From Methylovulum sp. (GTDB lineage: Bacteria > Pseudomonadota > Gammaproteobacteria > Methylococcales > Methylomonadaceae): a stretch of DNA of 47,876 nucleotides. A model generated the notes under the pieces. The model made no database searches. It saw nothing but the letters and a program-made list of their open reading frames with translations, and was not told the DNA's origin. Location of the stretch: positions 1 to 47,876 of the forward strand of contig NZ_JAQTZU010000023.1 in the NCBI RefSeq assembly GCF_028687615.1, read 5' to 3'. This document shows, one piece after another, positions 1 to 7,439 of the stretch; positions within the stretch are counted from its first letter, which is position 1, and every line of letters begins with the position of its first letter. The translations under genes and the position numbers were made by a program.

Positions 1-286
1 CTGCGGTAGGCCGCTATTTTGCCAGCATCGCCATATCTTCAGCCACCTTAACCCGCCAAACGTCGGGGCTGGCGGGATAGTGCCGGTACGCCGACAACAC
101 CACGCCATAAGCCGCCGCAATGCCAATCGCCGGCGCACCGCGCACCCGCATGGTGGCAATCGCTTCGCTCACGCCAGCGGCATCATCATAGACATCATAA
201 GCAATCGTTTCGGGCAACCGCCGTTGATCCAGCACTTTCAAAGCATCGCCCGTCCATTGCAGGGCTTGTACCGTTAATTTAGTCAT
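1..286 (-). pseudogene. mtnA: S-methyl-5-thioribose-1-phosphate isomerase MtnA, 5' part, interrupted
   Basis: The first 90 codons match the N-terminus of MtnA, the methionine-salvage enzyme that isomerises methylthioribose-1-phosphate to methylthioribulose-1-phosphate. The family motif [16 protein letters not shown] is visible around residues 47-62. The reading frame is closed by a TAG at 14-16, but the next four codons, read through the stop, give RPTA. That is the start of the conserved MtnA stretch RPTAVNL, so the frame itself is right and one codon has become a stop. The rest lies outside the window. It may be a true nonsense mutation (gene inactive or truncated) or a base-call error. The start at 286 is an ATG giving [11 protein letters not shown], as in homologues. 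Identity is confident; functional status is unknown. Confidence 0.8.
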
Positions 287-340
287 TTGTTAAAAAGAAG
301 GCTCTATATGGGTTTTAAGGTCTTTTGCTAAAATGGTCGG

Positions 341-406
341 ATGGAAACCTCAATCATCACCATCAAACAACTGGTCAGTGAAGCCCAATGCTACGACACC
401 ATCCGG
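341..406 (+). pseudogene. IS1595-like transposase, N-terminal stub
   Basis: An ATG at 341 opens a frame reading METSIITIKQLVSEAQCYD, resembling the extreme N-terminus of IS1595-family transposases, which continue into a zinc-ribbon domain. The similarity stops at about 406, where an unrelated 61-bp dispersed repeat begins. Only about 22 codons remain, so this is a dead fragment. The family call rests on recalled N-terminal similarity over a short stretch. Confidence 0.4.
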
Positions 407-467
407 CTGTATAGCTCCGCGCGATCATATACCCATCCGTAGCTGGCCGTTGTTCCGGGCAAAAGCG
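407..467 (+). repeat. 61-bp dispersed repeat, left copy
   Basis: This 61-bp stretch recurs as its reverse complement at 10369-10429 with four mismatches by eye, all C/T. It abuts a transposase stub on the left. The two copies are inverted and bracket the accessory island. It may be the residue of an insertion-sequence end; I do not recognise the parent element. Confidence 0.75.
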
Positions 468-511
468 TATTTACAAGAACATTATCAGACTGCTAAACAG
501 GAAACAAGCAC

Positions 512-823
512 ATGGGCCACCAACATCCATTCCCAAGCAAGAACAACGCCCATAATCCGCCAAGAAATCAAGGGTTCGGCACTGTCAGGCCGGAAGCTGG
601 CCGGGCGGTATCACATTAGCCGTAGCACGGCGAGGAAACCCGCTTCAACTCCGCCGAGGAACTGGAGAAGACTTTGTTGAGTTATTTGATCATCTACAAC
701 CATCATATTCCACAACGCGCCATTAACCATCAAACGCCCATGCAAGCTGTTCAAAAATGGCAAGTAGATAAGCCTAGGTTGTTTGTTAAAAAGGTTTATG
801 AACAGGCGGGACTTGGCATCTAA
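512..823 (+). pseudogene. IS481-like transposase relic with internal deletion
   Basis: The left part encodes pieces of the N-terminal helix-turn-helix of IS481-type transposases (ARTTPIIRQEIK, then LAGRYHISRSTARK), but in a frame shifted relative to the ATG at 512. From about 638 a different frame gives the C-terminus of the same family (FNSAEELEKTLLSYL, then INHQTPMQAVQKW) and ends at a TAA at 821-823. The central catalytic core (DDE region) is missing, so the two ends have been joined by a deletion of roughly 600-700 bp (inferred from the family's usual length). No function is expected. Confidence 0.6.
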
Positions 824-900
824 TACCTTTATTTTTACAAACTGGTTGATGACATAAGCGCGGACGATGCCGCCGAGCTCGGCCAGTCATTAATAGTTAG

Positions 901-1044
901 TTTGCTTACGGTAAATTTAACAGCAAAAAACTCCCACAGTTCTCCCATTACAGCAACGCCGTTTTATCCGATACTACACACCATGTTGTGAAAGCGGCTA
1001 CCCAACGCAATGAAAAAGCCGCATTGCCAATTTTAAAGAAATGA
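901..1044 (+). other. Unidentified coding-like relic
   Basis: A 47-codon open stretch between a TAG at 898-900 and a TGA at 1042-1044 has the look of protein sequence (starting FAYGKFNSKKLPQFSHYS) but no start codon. I do not recognise it. It may be the tail of a gene destroyed when the neighbouring insertion sequences arrived. Evidence is composition only. Confidence 0.2.
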
Positions 1045-1101
1045 CCCAAACGCTTTAGGTTAAGGCCATTTATTCCAGCCAAAATCATGGGGAACACCAA
1101 A

Positions 1102-1311
1102 ATGACCAGATTGCCAGAAACCGTCACCAGCAAAGTCGCCGACTTGTTCGCCGCGCTGCACTACGCCGCCGATGATTTGAAAATTGTCGGGCAGGAAGCC
1201 ATGTTAAGCGGCGATTTTTCGCAAGTGACCGACAGCATGGAAGCCTGCCGCAAACTGCAAGCGTTAGAATTGGAAATTAAAACGGCTGTAGACAACTTCG
1301 ATTACCTCTAA
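1102..1311 (+). CDS. Small hypothetical protein
   Basis: This encodes about 69 residues, predicted to be mostly helical and acidic, with no signal peptide, membrane segment or known motif. The ATG at 1102 is preferred over the in-frame ATG at 1087 because GGGGA lies about 8 nt before it; 1087 remains possible. It ends in TAA 81 nt before the likely start of the LRAT-domain gene, on the same strand, so the two could be co-transcribed. I cannot assign a function. Confidence 0.5.
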   Translation: MTRLPETVTSKVADLFAALHYAADDLKIVGQEAMLSGDFSQVTDSMEACRKLQALELEIKTAVDNFDYL

Positions 1312-1392
1312 ATGCCATTGCTGAATAATACAACTATGCCGAGGACATTAATCCGAAGCGAAAAAACCCAACAACCCAAACAGGACACAGCA

Positions 1393-2046
1393 ATGAACAT
1401 AGGCGACCACTTGGTGACACCCAGAACCGGATACACCCATCATGGCCTATATATTGGCAATGGCGAAGTGATCCATTACTCTGGTTTCGCCAACGGTTAT
1501 TCCAGTGGTGAAATCGCCATTGCCTCACTTGAAGAATTTGCTAACGGGCGGGGCATTAGTATCAAAAATCATCCCTTACGCATACACGATGCCGCTAAAA
1601 GCGTTAAACGGGCTTATAGCCGTTTAGGAGAAGACTGGTATAACGTATTGCTCAACAATTGTGAGCATTTCGTCACTTGGTGCATTCAAGGCTTTCATTC
1701 TAGCTCACAAGTCAACCAGATGATTACGGCAGTTGCCACAGCCTATAGCGTCCTTAAACAAAAAGAAACGCTCCGTACCGTAACAACTGCCGCCGCACAC
1801 CATGTCATCCAGAAAGAAGCAGAACGCCAAGTAACCCATGCGGTAACATCAAGCCTCGCTAAATCAGTGGCCAATAGATCACTTGAAGCGGCAACGGCGG
1901 GAGCCGCCGCATACAGTGCAAGCACAGCCGGAACGGCGTTGGTGTCAACTTTTGTTGGTGTCTCTACAGCCCCTGTTTTGGTTCCGGTTTTAACAACCGT
2001 TTTTGTTTTAACGGCAGTTGGGGCTATTTTTAACTGGTTTGATTGA
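1393..2046 (+). CDS. LRAT-domain (NlpC/P60-superfamily) protein with hydrophobic tail
   Basis: The protein of about 217 residues has the LRAT fold signature. GDHLVTPRTGYTHHGLYIG at the N-terminus supplies the catalytic-type His, and NNCEHFVTWC around residues 91-100 supplies the catalytic Cys in the NCEHF box typical of LRAT/HRASLS thiol acyltransferases and hydrolases. The last ~70 residues are rich in Ala, Val and Thr and include a hydrophobic run (VSTAPVLVPVLTTVFVLTAV) that could anchor the protein in a membrane. The start at 1393 is preferred because the LRAT fold begins right there; an upstream in-frame ATG at 1312 would add 27 unlikely residues. Family members transfer or cleave acyl groups on lipids or proteins; the substrate here is unknown. 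It lies directly upstream of the signalling pair, so a link as lipid-acting accessory or effector is possible but unproven. Confidence 0.7.
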   Translation: MNIGDHLVTPRTGYTHHGLYIGNGEVIHYSGFANGYSSGEIAIASLEEFANGRGISIKNHPLRIHDAAKSVKRAYSRLGEDWYNVLLNNCEHFVTWCIQGFHSSSQVNQMITAVATAYSVLKQKETLRTVTTAAAHHVIQKEAERQVTHAVTSSLAKSVANRSLEAATAGAAAYSASTAGTALVSTFVGVSTAPVLVPVLTTVFVLTAVGAIFNWFD

Positions 2047-2168
2047 TTAGCTATCATCACGGGCAAATGGCAACCAAAGGCATTCTAGCTTTTGGTTGCC
2101 GCTGGTGTGAGTGGATGCTGTAAAATTGAATTGAAAGGCGCGTGTACAAAACAACAGGATTAAAAGTA

Positions 2169-4688
2169 ATGGCAAATATTATTTATCCAGATGAAAATGG
2201 AAATGTCGATTGGAACGAGATAAGAAGATCGCAAGATCAAGATAACTTTAATCAATATAAAAAAAATGCCGAACAAGGAGATATGCAAGCCCAATATAAA
2301 TTAGCTGAGAACTATCTCTGTGGAACAGGTGTAGAACAAAATTTTCACGAAGCTGTTAAATGGTTTCAAAAGGTGGCTCAACAAGGAGATAGTGCGGCTC
2401 AAGGCCGTTTGGGGGATTGTTATTATTACGGTCGGGGCGTAGAACAAAATTACAGTGAAGCCATAAAATGGTATGAAAAAGTGCTTATCACTAAAGGTTC
2501 TTTGAATTTTACGGCCACAAAGAATCTGACAGAGTGTTATATCCAAAAAAACAATCTAGCTAAGATGGTTGGATTGAGGGAAAAAGAAGTTAAATGGCTA
2601 GAAGAAGAAATTAAATCAAATAATCAGTATAAAAAGTGTAGATTGCAAGAAATTTTGCCTAGAGAAATAACTGGTCTAAAAAAAATATACTCAAATTTAT
2701 CAAAAGCTAATCCCGATAATCAACTATTTCCTCCGCTTGAAAACGCAATTGAACAAAAATGCAAAACTGTTGAAAATGACATTGAAAAAAATATAGAGGA
2801 ATTGTTAGCTCCTATCCGAATTAGGCTGGCAGAATGTTATAAGCAAGGGCTTGGTGTTCAACAAAATTCATCCATCGCTATTGAACATTTAAGAAAAGCC
2901 GCTGATAAGCAACGAGGAGGGAATGACAAGCTTGCCCAACGTAAATTAGCTATTCATTTCTTTTTTAAAGAAAATTATGAGGAGGCTTGCAAATATTTTG
3001 ATATGGCACTTAGAGATAATAATAACTCGCTAGAAGAATACGGACAGAGTGAAGCAGAGCTAGGTATTTTTTATTATTACCGCAGTAAACTGGATCAAGC
3101 CATTGAATATTTTATCAATTCAGCGATACAAAAAAATAATGCCGTTGGAATTTTATGGTTAGCGTATGTTTATAACAAATATCTAGAAAGGACTATTGAA
3201 TTATTAAAAGCTCAGGAAAAGACTTGTCATAGAAGCTCAAATATTTATGTTAATTTCAGTTCATTCGAAAAGTTGCGTGGTCTTACCACTGATTCCTTAT
3301 TGCGTAAAACAGCCGCTAGTTTGTTTTTAAAAAACGATGAGGATTGCAACGACTCAGAGATGTTGAATTATGCTTTTCCTGTAGAGATTATTCAATTTTT
3401 AGAAAATCAAAATAGTTCGCCTGCTCATATTGTTTTGGCGTTTTACTATCAATGCCAAGAAGAAAAAGAAAAATATCTAGTATATTTAGAACAGGCATCC
3501 TCAAAAGATATGCTTGGTAGTTATTTATTAGGTAAATACCATAAAAATACAAAGAATTTTGATAAAGCAATCCTTCTATTTGAACAAGTAGAAAAAAATC
3601 AAATTGAACAAGTAGAAAAAAATCAAAAAATAAAATATTCTCCAATTGATGAAAAAAAAGCCACTTTAGATGAGTATGATTTAACAACTCAACAGTTCTT
3701 AGTTTATTCAGCCCAAGAAGAGATTAGTAATATTGGGCATCAAAGAGAAATAGAAAAAACAAATAATTATATTAAAGATGCAAATCACCGAATGCAAAGA
3801 TTAGTCGAACAGTTCACGCATTCTTTAGGCAACGTGATTTTTCCCGACACCATTTACCAAGTTGCAGAGCGTTTAAAAAACAATCCTGAATGCCGTAAGG
3901 ATGTTTTATTGCTCCATGAGGCTTATCACTCAGAAATCATCATCAAGTTACAAGGCGAACTATTGCGCCAACGCTATACCAACACCAATCCTGAAAAATT
4001 TCGCCAATTTATTAGGAGTTGCCGCCGAACTCCGAATTCTGCCGAAAACACCAAGTCCATTGAAGATATTTTGGATTATGCGGCTAGCCGGGTAACTGCA
4101 CGGTTTCTCAATCAACATTATGCGGGGCTTAACAGCATCCGCGATAAAATGCTGTCAAAGAAAAATATCAGCCTTGATGCCTTAAAGCAAAAATTTGAGG
4201 ATGACATTTTGCTCAACAAATCTTTGCGACCTATCGCATGGATTAACCAAAACCTGCGGCCTATTCAAATAGCCGAAATTAGCCCGCTGTGGAAAAAGGT
4301 TTTCATGCTTTCAGAAAGTCATGCCGAAGCCTTATTGTTTGGTTATTTTTCAGAAATTTTGTTTAATGCCTTTAAATATGCAGACCATGACAAGGATGAA
4401 TTTTTAAGGTTAGATTTTGATGAAAAAACCATCAATGACAAAACGTATTTGACGTGTAGTTGGCTTAACCCTGTTAAAGACAAAAGCCCAGCAATGCTAG
4501 GCACCGGGAAAGGCTTGGATGCCATTCAAGAAGATTTAAAACAACTCAACGATACCGTTTACCCAGAAGAAAGTTTGTTGATTTTTCAGCAAAACAATCA
4601 ATTTCAGGTGACGCTGTTCTTTAAAAAGGACTTGCTAGTGAATGACTTGCCTAGCCTTAAAATAAAACGCAAAGCCAATGTGGAGTAA
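2169..4688 (+). CDS. Sel1/TPR-repeat sensor with histidine-kinase-like C-terminus
   Basis: About 839 residues. Residues ~25-105 contain Sel1-like repeats (AQYKLAENYLCGTGVEQN; AAQGRLGDCYYYGRGVEQN), with a further Sel1/TPR-like helical solenoid to ~480. A coiled segment precedes an H-box-like FTHSLGN with candidate phospho-acceptor His551. The last ~150 residues look like a GHKL ATPase: EILFNAFKY (E729, N733) as N-box and GTGKGL (778-783) as G-box. No transmembrane segment or signal peptide is seen, so sensing is probably cytoplasmic. The ATG at 2169 is preferred (AGGA upstream) over a GTG at 2142. The stop is 3 nt before the receiver-domain gene, and GGAG inside the 3' end serves as that gene's ribosome site, so the two are co-expressed. 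The gene is visibly AT-rich compared with 8.5-15 kb, suggesting transfer. An in-frame 24-bp tandem duplication lies at 3582-3629. The kinase call rests on motif spacing and order. Confidence 0.75.
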   Translation: MANIIYPDENGNVDWNEIRRSQDQDNFNQYKKNAEQGDMQAQYKLAENYLCGTGVEQNFHEAVKWFQKVAQQGDSAAQGRLGDCYYYGRGVEQNYSEAIKWYEKVLITKGSLNFTATKNLTECYIQKNNLAKMVGLREKEVKWLEEEIKSNNQYKKCRLQEILPREITGLKKIYSNLSKANPDNQLFPPLENAIEQKCKTVENDIEKNIEELLAPIRIRLAECYKQGLGVQQNSSIAIEHLRKAADKQRGGNDKLAQRKLAIHFFFKENYEEACKYFDMALRDNNNSLEEYGQSEAELGIFYYYRSKLDQAIEYFINSAIQKNNAVGILWLAYVYNKYLERTIELLKAQEKTCHRSSNIYVNFSSFEKLRGLTTDSLLRKTAASLFLKNDEDCNDSEMLNYAFPVEIIQFLENQNSSPAHIVLAFYYQCQEEKEKYLVYLEQASSKDMLGSYLLGKYHKNTKNFDKAILLFEQVEKNQIEQVEKNQKIKYSPIDEKKATLDEYDLTTQQFLVYSAQEEISNIGHQREIEKTNNYIKDANHRMQRLVEQFTHSLGNVIFPDTIYQVAERLKNNPECRKDVLLLHEAYHSEIIIKLQGELLRQRYTNTNPEKFRQFIRSCRRTPNSAENTKSIEDILDYAASRVTARFLNQHYAGLNSIRDKMLSKKNISLDALKQKFEDDILLNKSLRPIAWINQNLRPIQIAEISPLWKKVFMLSESHAEALLFGYFSEILFNAFKYADHDKDEFLRLDFDEKTINDKTYLTCSWLNPVKDKSPAMLGTGKGLDAIQEDLKQLNDTVYPEESLLIFQQNNQFQVTLFFKKDLLVNDLPSLKIKRKANVE

Positions 4689-4691
4689 AAA

Positions 4692-6140
4692 ATGCTGAAA
4701 ATACTGTGGGTTGAAGATGAGTATTCGGAACAAAAACAAGTTTCTTGGTTTAACAACAGGTCGGTTTGTGTAAAAACTTCCTTTGATGAGGCTGAAAACG
4801 CCATTAATCATTGTTTGACGCAATTCGATTTGATTGTATTGGATATTAATTTAGAGAATTCAGAACATACTGACAGAGTAAAAGCACTCGCAAAGCAATT
4901 TAAAATTTCCGAGCAGGCGTTTTTACAAGAAAGTGGAATGAATTTGTTTTTAAACTTGCTGGAGCATGGCTTTCCGAAAGACCAAATTATATTTTTAACC
5001 GCTAATGCAGATATTAATATCAGCAGGATAGATGAATTGCGGGAATTTTATAGGCAGGGCGATGATGATGCTTTTAATGAAATTCTAGGGGCTATCACAA
5101 ACGGGCTTAGCGAAGAAACGGTAATAAAATGCGCTGAATTAATCAAGGCTGAAGATATTGAAGGCTTGTGCCAATATCTTGAAAATTATTTCAACAAATT
5201 GAATGATGGCGTAACAAATAATACCTACAACAGATTTTGTGAAGCTTATCGGCGTTGTCGTATTGAACCGCCTAAGGCTATCAATAAAAGTTTAAACGAG
5301 GCTAAGCACCATCTAAATCATTGGTTAGAAAATCACGAAAGAAACGATTATTTGGTTTTGCGGCGGGGGGTTATTGAGGCTTGCAGTTTTTTAAAATCCC
5401 ACATTGAAAAAAACGAAGACACTATTCAGTTTAGAGATTTTATAAAAATTGAAAACCAGCAGCCTACTATAGAAATCCCTACCGCAGACATTGGCAACTA
5501 CCTGGAAACGCTAGCGCAATTTTTGCCCCTCAAACAATCAGATGACCCAATTATTTTTTACCGCCTGTTTTTGCGGACTCTCGTCCATGAATGGGAAGAA
5601 AATATTGAGGCGAAATGGCTAAAAGAAAAGCATGGGAATGATTTGAGCAAAATCCGCGATATTTACACCTTCGCATGGCTAATGAAAATGACCCGTAACT
5701 GGGTTTCCCACGCCAATTTGCTTGAGCCGTTAAAACCTCAGTTCATTGCCTTTTTATTTTTGGTCAACATGCGGGCGATGTTCAAATTAACGAAAGCAAT
5801 ACAGCCTTACGAAAAGATTTTGTTGCGTTGTATTTCTCTATCACCAACCAACTCAATTATCCCCAAAGAGTTACAGGATTACGTTAGTGGTGTAGAAAAG
5901 GATATTGACGGTATTTTGACTGGGTTAAAATTAGACCAAACGGGACATTTCGGCGAAAAAATCAATGCTATTTACCGCCAAAATACAGGTAATCCAGATG
6001 CCGAACCACATGATTACCAAAAATTTTTATTGCACTATTTCTGGGTTAACCAAAAAGCTGATTTAATACATTTAACAGCCACTTCGGATGAGTTTTTGCC
6101 GACATTGGCAAGGCATATCTACAACCGTAGTTTCCCTTAA
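4692..6140 (+). CDS. Response-regulator receiver domain fused to a HEPN-like output domain
   Basis: 482 residues. The N-terminus is a receiver domain: acidic pocket WVEDE (residues 6-10), phospho-acceptor Asp51 in LIVLDINL, and Thr103 in IIFLTANA. The domain carries an insertion after Asp51 and the usual C-terminal Lys is not obvious. The rest (~120-482) is helical and has no DNA-binding motif. Within it, MTRNWVSH gives R335-N336-x3-H340, the RNxxxH signature of HEPN ribonucleases and HEPN-fold toxins, in a long helix preceded by an acidic helix (VHEWEENIEAKW). The expected role is a phosphorylation-controlled effector for the kinase encoded 3 nt upstream, possibly cleaving RNA. The receiver call is strong. 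The HEPN call is from one motif plus helical context; a structural prediction would test it. Confidence 0.75.
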   Translation: MLKILWVEDEYSEQKQVSWFNNRSVCVKTSFDEAENAINHCLTQFDLIVLDINLENSEHTDRVKALAKQFKISEQAFLQESGMNLFLNLLEHGFPKDQIIFLTANADINISRIDELREFYRQGDDDAFNEILGAITNGLSEETVIKCAELIKAEDIEGLCQYLENYFNKLNDGVTNNTYNRFCEAYRRCRIEPPKAINKSLNEAKHHLNHWLENHERNDYLVLRRGVIEACSFLKSHIEKNEDTIQFRDFIKIENQQPTIEIPTADIGNYLETLAQFLPLKQSDDPIIFYRLFLRTLVHEWEENIEAKWLKEKHGNDLSKIRDIYTFAWLMKMTRNWVSHANLLEPLKPQFIAFLFLVNMRAMFKLTKAIQPYEKILLRCISLSPTNSIIPKELQDYVSGVEKDIDGILTGLKLDQTGHFGEKINAIYRQNTGNPDAEPHDYQKFLLHYFWVNQKADLIHLTATSDEFLPTLARHIYNRSFP

Positions 6141-6159
6141 AAATACCGAGGTATAAAAA

Positions 6160-6630
6160 ATGCAATGGTCAGACGTGTTAAACGACAAAAGCTTAAGCAA
6201 TTTACCTTACAAAATCGAACTCAATGAATACGGACAAATCGTGATGTCACCCGCTTCCAATCAACACGGATTTTTACAAGTTGAAATCGCCTTTTTTTTA
6301 CGCGGCAACAAAATAGGCAAAGTCATCACTGAATGTTCCATTGATACACCCAAAGGGGTAAAAGTCGCCGATGTGGCTTGGGGAACAAATGATTTTTTCT
6401 CAAAAAACGGCTTGGCAACACCTTATCAATCTGCACCTGAATTATGCGTGGAAATTTTATCGCCCTCGAATTCAAAACAAGAAATCACTGAAAAAATAAA
6501 CCTTTATCTGCAACAAGGCGCGAAAGAAGTGTGGACTTGCAATCACAATGGCAACGTAGAAATTTATAACCTGTCGGGAAAAATACCCAACTCGATTCTT
6601 TTTGATAATTTGCCGAAAAAGTTTGAGTAG
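6160..6630 (+). CDS. Uma2 family (DUF820) PD-(D/E)XK-like nuclease
   Basis: 156 residues matching the Uma2/DUF820 fold, a restriction-endonuclease-like family abundant in cyanobacteria and scattered in proteobacteria. Visible signatures are VKVADVAW (active-site Asp in strand beta2), PELCVEILSPSNS (acidic residue of the D-ExK site) and KINLYLQQGAKEVW (conserved Lys and the closing strand). The start at 6160 has a GAGGT ribosome site 7-8 nt upstream. It follows the receiver-HEPN gene by 19 nt on the same strand and is similarly AT-rich, so it may belong to the same transcript. Family members are often annotated as nucleases but few are characterised. Confidence 0.8.
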   Translation: MQWSDVLNDKSLSNLPYKIELNEYGQIVMSPASNQHGFLQVEIAFFLRGNKIGKVITECSIDTPKGVKVADVAWGTNDFFSKNGLATPYQSAPELCVEILSPSNSKQEITEKINLYLQQGAKEVWTCNHNGNVEIYNLSGKIPNSILFDNLPKKFE

Positions 6631-6702
6631 CACGAAGGTTGGGGTGTAAGCAAAAACAGTTAGTTTTGAAACGAAACTTATAAATAAAGTTAGGAGAAAA
6701 CC

Positions 6703-6915
6703 ATGCTTAACAGCCAAGAGCTTTACCAGCAAGCCAACCAATTGCCACCGCTGGAAAAATTACGGCTAGCGGAATTATTGCTGGCTGATTTGGACACCCC
6801 CGACCCCGGCATTGATGCTATCTGGCGCGATGAAGCAGAAAAACGCTGGCAAGCCTATCAAGCCGGAGAGCTAAAAACAGTCAGCCATGAAACGGTAATG
6901 GCAAAATATAAATGA
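6703..6915 (+). CDS. Addiction-module antitoxin (Unstab_antitox type)
   Basis: This 70-residue acidic protein has the pattern of the short antitoxins paired with RelE/ParE toxins: LPPLEKLRLAELLLADLD followed by a W-R-D-E-A-E-K-R helix and a tail ending MAKYK. A GGAG ribosome site lies 7 nt before the ATG. Its TGA overlaps the ATG of the next (broken) toxin frame at 6912, the usual coupling in these operons. Because the toxin partner is disrupted, this antitoxin is probably an orphan. Confidence 0.8.
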   Translation: MLNSQELYQQANQLPPLEKLRLAELLLADLDTPDPGIDAIWRDEAEKRWQAYQAGELKTVSHETVMAKYK

Positions 6916-7160
6916 AAATTGAATTTCTTGAAAATGAAAATCGAATTTCTTGAAGCGGCACAAGCTGAATTAGATGATGCTTTTGAATGGTATGAAGCCC
7001 AGCAAAAAACTTAGGCGTACAGTTTATCAATGAGTTTGAGGCGGCGGTTAAAAGAATATCCACCTATCCTGACCGGACTAATAATGTGATCCGCATTATT
7101 TCCGCCAGAAAAGCAACCCGCAACGAAAAAACAACCTATTTGAAGAGGGCTAGAAAATGA
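6912..7160 (+). pseudogene. Broken RelE/ParE toxin joined to a BrnT tail
   Basis: The 5' part encodes a RelE/ParE-like start (MKIEFLEAAQAELDDAFEWY from the second ATG at 6934). Two lesions are visible. A 22-bp tandem duplication repeats the first seven codons (ATG at 6912 and again at 6934), putting the ribosome-coupled ATG out of frame. A base is also missing in the A-run near 7008, after which the toxin sequence continues in another frame (LGVQFINEFEAAVKRISTYP). From about 7078 that same frame reads IRIISARKATRNEKTTYL, the C-terminus of a BrnT toxin, ending at TGA 7158-7160. The result is a fused and frameshifted relic of two unrelated toxins. Confidence 0.7.
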
Positions 7161-7354
7161 AAGATGAATATGATTTTTCCAACGCCGAACAAGGCAAGTT
7201 TTATGTGCCTATCGAAGACATTCAAGCACCGATTTATCTCGACCAAGACGTGGCAAGGGTTTTAAGCCAAACATGCAGCCCTGAAAAACTGCAAATGTTG
7301 GTCAATGATTTGCTGCGCAAAGATATTGAGATTGCCCAGCGGGTTGCAGTTTAA
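7157..7354 (+). CDS. BrnA-like / CopG-type antitoxin
   Basis: 65 residues beginning MKDEYDFSNAEQGKFYVP, the pattern of the small antitoxins found downstream of BrnT toxins, with a C-terminal helical half ending in a charged tail. Its ATG overlaps the TGA of the broken BrnT tail (ATGA), exactly the operon geometry of brnTA, which supports the pairing. The toxin is destroyed, so this may survive as an orphan antitoxin able to neutralise related toxins. The specific subfamily is uncertain. Confidence 0.6.
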   Translation: MKDEYDFSNAEQGKFYVPIEDIQAPIYLDQDVARVLSQTCSPEKLQMLVNDLLRKDIEIAQRVAV

Positions 7355-7383
7355 AACCTTTGCCGAAATATAACTGCCTTTTA

Positions 7384-7437
7384 GATGATTTTTCACCGAC
7401 ATTGGCCCGGCCTATTTGCAGCCTTAGATTTTTCATA
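7384..7437 (+). pseudogene. Relic of a second receiver-HEPN gene 3' end
   Basis: These ~50 nt resemble the last codons of the receiver-HEPN gene (6087-6140). By eye about three quarters of bases match, and both read D-(E/D)-F-x-P-T-L-A-R. This suggests an old duplication or recombination remnant of that gene downstream. It is short, so chance similarity cannot be ruled out. Confidence 0.35.
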
Positions 7438-7439
7438 AA

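Noticed and set aside
2142-2168. GTG start for the sensor gene
   Set aside because: No ribosome site; ATG at 2169 has AGGA at suitable distance.
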